DNA of 64,000 nucleotides, from assembly GCF_002897295.1 (NCBI RefSeq), contig NZ_BEXF01000007.1, positions 186,001 through 250,000 of the forward strand. The letters run 5' to 3'. The DNA comes from Brevibacillus reuszeri (lineage in GTDB: Bacteria > Bacillota > Bacilli > Brevibacillales > Brevibacillaceae). The translations under genes and the position numbers were made by a program. Positions 61,668-64,000 of this stretch are shown piece by piece. Under the pieces are notes generated by a model. It was not told the origin of the DNA. It made no database searches and saw nothing but the letters and a program-made list of their open reading frames with translations. The number at the start of each line of letters is the position of its first letter. Within the stretch, counting starts at the first letter, position 1.

Positions 61668-62531
61668 TTACGCTTGTTGAGAGGAACCAAACTCGCGCAT
61701 TTTTTGCTTTACGCTAGCCCTGACAGCGTCTACTGCCTGTCTTGCATACTTTTGCACCTCATAGGCATTCGCTGCTCCCACCAGTACGCGTCTAAGCGCT
61801 GCCGTGTACACTATCTGGTTTTCGGTATTGACGTTGATTTTCGTGATGCCAAGCCCAATTGCTTTTTGGATATCGCGGGTCGGGATACCTGTACCTCCAT
61901 GGAGAGCACAAGGTGCCTGGGTCAAGCGTACGATATCTGCCAGAAGATCAAATTGGAGCCTGGGCTCACCCTTGTACAGCCCGTGTACAGACCCAAGTGC
62001 CGGTGCCAAGCAATCGATCTGCGTTTCGAGCATGAATCGCTCACAGTCTTTTGCAGCAGCAAATGTCCCCAGCGACTCATCAACAACGATTCCATCCTCT
62101 TCCCCTGTTATACGTCCGAGCTCTGCCTCAACGGATACGCCGAGCGAGCGGGCAACCGCGGCCACTTTTTGCGTCAGCTCGATATTCTTTTCCAGTGGCA
62201 AATGGGACCCATCAATCATGACAGAGGAAAATCCTGCCTGGATCGCTTTGACACATGCTTCAAAGGAAGAGCTATGATCCAGATGAAGTGCGACGGGAAC
62301 CGTAACCTCGTACGCTTTGATCAGTTCCCGGACGATCGAGGCAACGAGTGCAAAGCCTCCCAAATGACGAACCGCTGCTTCCGTAATACCGAGGATGACC
62401 GGCGAGCTCTCTTCCTTTGCCGCAAGCAAAAAGGCTTGTGCGAACTCCAAGCTGTTTACATTAAACTGACCGACTGCATATTGCCGCTCTTTTGCTGCAT
62501 GCAGCATGTTTTTCATCGAAACGATTTGCAT
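61668..62531 (-). CDS. class II ketose-bisphosphate aldolase
   Basis: The 287-residue zinc aldolase has VALHLDHSSS (D85 catalytic, H86 metal), GSVHGLYKGEP and ALHGGTGIP with the other zinc histidines, and INVNTENQ for phosphate binding. Related enzymes split fructose or tagatose bisphosphate or the inositol-pathway intermediate (IolJ). It follows a TIM-barrel isomerase gene and a glyoxylate-carboligase-like gene, so it may act on a short sugar acid or its phosphate. I cannot fix the substrate. Confidence 0.85.
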   Translation of the reverse strand: MQIVSMKNMLHAAKERQYAVGQFNVNSLEFAQAFLLAAKEESSPVILGITEAAVRHLGGFALVASIVRELIKAYEVTVPVALHLDHSSSFEACVKAIQAGFSSVMIDGSHLPLEKNIELTQKVAAVARSLGVSVEAELGRITGEEDGIVVDESLGTFAAAKDCERFMLETQIDCLAPALGSVHGLYKGEPRLQFDLLADIVRLTQAPCALHGGTGIPTRDIQKAIGLGITKINVNTENQIVYTAALRRVLVGAANAYEVQKYARQAVDAVRASVKQKMREFGSSQQA

Positions 62532-62580
62532 ACATACCTATCTCCTCTTGCCCCATGCGCAAAAAGATGTTAAGAGACTG

Positions 62581-63492
62581 CTACAGCTTGCTCCACGCTT
62601 TTCGAAGCGTACGCTTGGACTGGGCAACAACGATATCAGACGATTCTATGCCAACTGGCTTCACTTCGAAAGCCACCACATTTTCCGAGCCTTCGCCGAT
62701 GTAACCAATCTCCAGCAATATTTTCAAATATTCCACCAATTCATCCACGTCGTTTTCAGACCCTGGATAGCCAAATCGCGGATGTACATCGCCATAGGCA
62801 GGATCGGTTGGATTTTTAATATAGCAATTGCCAATATGGGCATGATTGATGTAATCGCGAGCTGTGTAAAGCGCATCCCGCGACGTTTCACGCTGCATGG
62901 GCAAATGGCTCAGATCGAGCATCAAGCCAAAATTCGCATCTGTTTTGCGTACTTCCTTGGCTACTTCTACTGCCAAGCGATTTGGTCCGACCAAGCATTT
63001 TTTATCAGTCGCATCGTCGAACGTTTCCAATGAGATGGACAGATTTCCTTTTGCTCTCGCATACTGGCAAATCTCTTTCAACGAATCAATCAAAAGTGCC
63101 ACTGCCTTCTCTTCATTCTGGTCGGGCTTGGGACCGCTCAGCAAGCCGAGCTTCCCGGCATTCAGCTCATGCGCTTGATCGATCGCGCCTTTGATTAAAT
63201 CGATTGCAAAGCGTCTTTTCTCTTCGTCAAACGAATTCAAGTCCGCTTTATTTCCGAGCAATATCGGTTGTGCACCGAAGCCTGTTGTGATTCTGCCCGA
63301 TTCCAGCATCTGCGCGACTTGCTTTCGCTGCTCACTGTCGTTGATTCGCGTAATTTCAATCGCGGAAAAGAAATCATCCGTAATGATTTTGTTAACCGTC
63401 TCTACAATCGGTCCCTCTCCACCGATTGTTTGGGGATACGCCATGAAATGAACAATACCTACCTGCATGTAATGCTGGAGATCTGTTTTCAT
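62581..63492 (-). CDS. TIM-barrel sugar-phosphate isomerase/epimerase family protein
   Basis: The 303-residue protein resembles the xylose-isomerase-like TIM-barrel family with ISLETFDDATDKKCLVGPN, FGLMLDLSHLPMQ, and HAHIGNCYIK as the metal-binding blocks of an isomerase. In glyoxylate metabolism a protein of this fold is hydroxypyruvate isomerase (Hyi), next to Gcl; this one is longer and less certain. It lies between the aldolase and the carboligase-like gene in the same direction. Confidence 0.8.
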   Translation of the reverse strand: MKTDLQHYMQVGIVHFMAYPQTIGGEGPIVETVNKIITDDFFSAIEITRINDSEQRKQVAQMLESGRITTGFGAQPILLGNKADLNSFDEEKRRFAIDLIKGAIDQAHELNAGKLGLLSGPKPDQNEEKAVALLIDSLKEICQYARAKGNLSISLETFDDATDKKCLVGPNRLAVEVAKEVRKTDANFGLMLDLSHLPMQRETSRDALYTARDYINHAHIGNCYIKNPTDPAYGDVHPRFGYPGSENDVDELVEYLKILLEIGYIGEGSENVVAFEVKPVGIESSDIVVAQSKRTLRKAWSKL

Positions 63493-63518
63493 CTATCCTT
63501 CCCTGCTCCTTTCTGGAT

Positions 63519-63551
63519 ATCTTTCTCCCCTCACGACGAGAGGAGAAAGAT
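63519..63551. promoter_or_regulatory. hairpin between the carboligase-like and isomerase genes
   Basis: ATCTTTCTCC (63519-63528) pairs with GGAGAAAGAT (63542-63551), with CTC/GAG paired in the loop. No T tract. Probably an intercistronic element. Confidence 0.5.
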
Positions 63552-63577
63552 TCGTCTTTGCTCCCAAAAGCATCGAG

Positions 63578-64000
63578 TTAGTTGACGCTATAATCAACGG
63601 TCGATAGTCTTCCATTTGGCGAGAAGCCGCATTCTGCTGCTGGGTCGACGATCACTTCGATGAGATAAGGCTTGCCGAGCTCTACTGCGCGTGCAAGAGC
63701 AGGCTTGATCTCTCTCCAATCCGTAACAAGCTCGCCACGAACGCCCATTCCTTCCGCTGTTTTGACGAAATCGATGCCACGGTCGCCATTTTCGCAAAGC
63801 TCATTCGTATAAATCAGGTCGGTAGAAATGCGGCGCTCGTCATACCACCAGTTTTGCTGCTGGCGAATCAGACCGAGCAAGGAGTTGTTCATGACGAATA
63901 CGATGATAGGGATATTGAACTTGGCGGCTGTAGCCAAATCCTGCAGGGACATCCCCAAACTGCCGTCACCTACAATGTTTACACTTTGACGCTTTGGAAA
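63578..64000 (-). CDS. TPP-dependent enzyme, glyoxylate-carboligase-like (5' end outside window)
   Basis: Only the last 140 residues are present; the frame is open to the right edge. The thiamine-pyrophosphate motif is intact: GDGSLGM, about 25 residues, then NN. The segment LLGLIRQQQ and the later GIDFVKTAEGMGVRG resemble glyoxylate carboligase (Gcl), which joins two glyoxylates into tartronate semialdehyde and carbon dioxide, more than acetolactate synthase. Allantoin breakdown yields glyoxylate, and the next gene is an isomerase of the Hyi fold, so the Gcl reading fits. Acetolactate-synthase-like enzymes remain an alternative. Confidence 0.72.
   Translation of the reverse strand, partial: FPKRQSVNIVGDGSLGMSLQDLATAAKFNIPIIVFVMNNSLLGLIRQQQNWWYDERRISTDLIYTNELCENGDRGIDFVKTAEGMGVRGELVTDWREIKPALARAVELGKPYLIEVIVDPAAECGFSPNGRLSTVDYSVN

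Noticed and set aside
61581-62573. 330-codon open frame antisense to the class II aldolase
   Set aside because: Overlaps a gene with intact catalytic motifs and begins inside the promoter region; cysteine-rich shadow composition.

Overview
The window looks like a chromosomal stretch of a spore-former-type Firmicute, most likely Paenibacillaceae and close to Brevibacillus. This is inferred from strong GGAGG ribosome sites, frequent GTG and TTG starts, a perfect CcpA cre box, PucR, ROK, DeoR, IclR and GntR regulators and lipoprotein-type binding proteins; no rRNA or other species marker is present. About 54 genes are packed on both strands, most on the minus strand. Nearly all encode uptake and breakdown of organic nitrogen, phosphorus and amino-sugar compounds. 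I saw no phage, IS element, CRISPR array, tRNA or rRNA.

Layout. 1-0.6 kb: end of a BtuF/FecB-like domain. 0.7-7.6 kb: 2-aminoethylphosphonate operon (binding protein, ATPase, fused permease, PhnX, PhnW) followed by a DeoR regulator. 7.6-8.0 kb: a noncoding spacer dominated by a 208-bp foldback with 19-bp perfect ends. 8-14.8 kb: ankyrin protein, MFS transporter, a four-gene overlapping operon with a secreted phosphodiester glycosidase, and a TIGR01777 epimerase. 14.9-25.6 kb: an oxamate carbamoyltransferase operon (ankyrin protein, AllH, AllF, AllG, NCS1 transporter, carbamate kinase, then an NCS2 permease behind a cre box), divergent from a PucR regulator. 25.8-28.5 kb: nuclease, acetyltransferase, nitroreductase and a small unknown gene.

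28.6-42.8 kb: a nine-gene operon under a ROK repressor with a near-consensus promoter and an inverted-repeat operator: ABC importer, two very large PIG-L deacetylase/NEW3/GATase-like proteins (one secreted, one apparently cytosolic), an argininosuccinate-lyase-family enzyme, a BadF-type sugar kinase and a small PIG-L amidase. This is the best candidate for an undescribed system. I infer import and stepwise dismantling of an N-acylated amino-sugar conjugate, possibly one carrying malate or succinate, as bacillithiol does.

42.8-49.7 kb: LysR regulator and a five-gene amino-acid catabolic operon that pairs a threonine-dehydratase-like enzyme with an ornithine-cyclodeaminase-like reductase, as in EutB/EutC and BhcB/BhcD. 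50.1-52.5 kb: SDR, IclR and GntR. 52.8-64 kb: a second ureide region with SSS symporter plus DUF3311 partner, M20 hydrolases, an NCS1 transporter, allantoinase, an allantoate-amidohydrolase-like enzyme, a class II aldolase, a TIM-barrel isomerase and the end of a glyoxylate-carboligase-like TPP enzyme.

Together the two ureide regions suggest allantoin import, ring opening and deamidation, with carbon leaving through glyoxylate and carbamoyl nitrogen through carbamoyl phosphate and ATP. The ureidoglycolate-handling step is not in the window.
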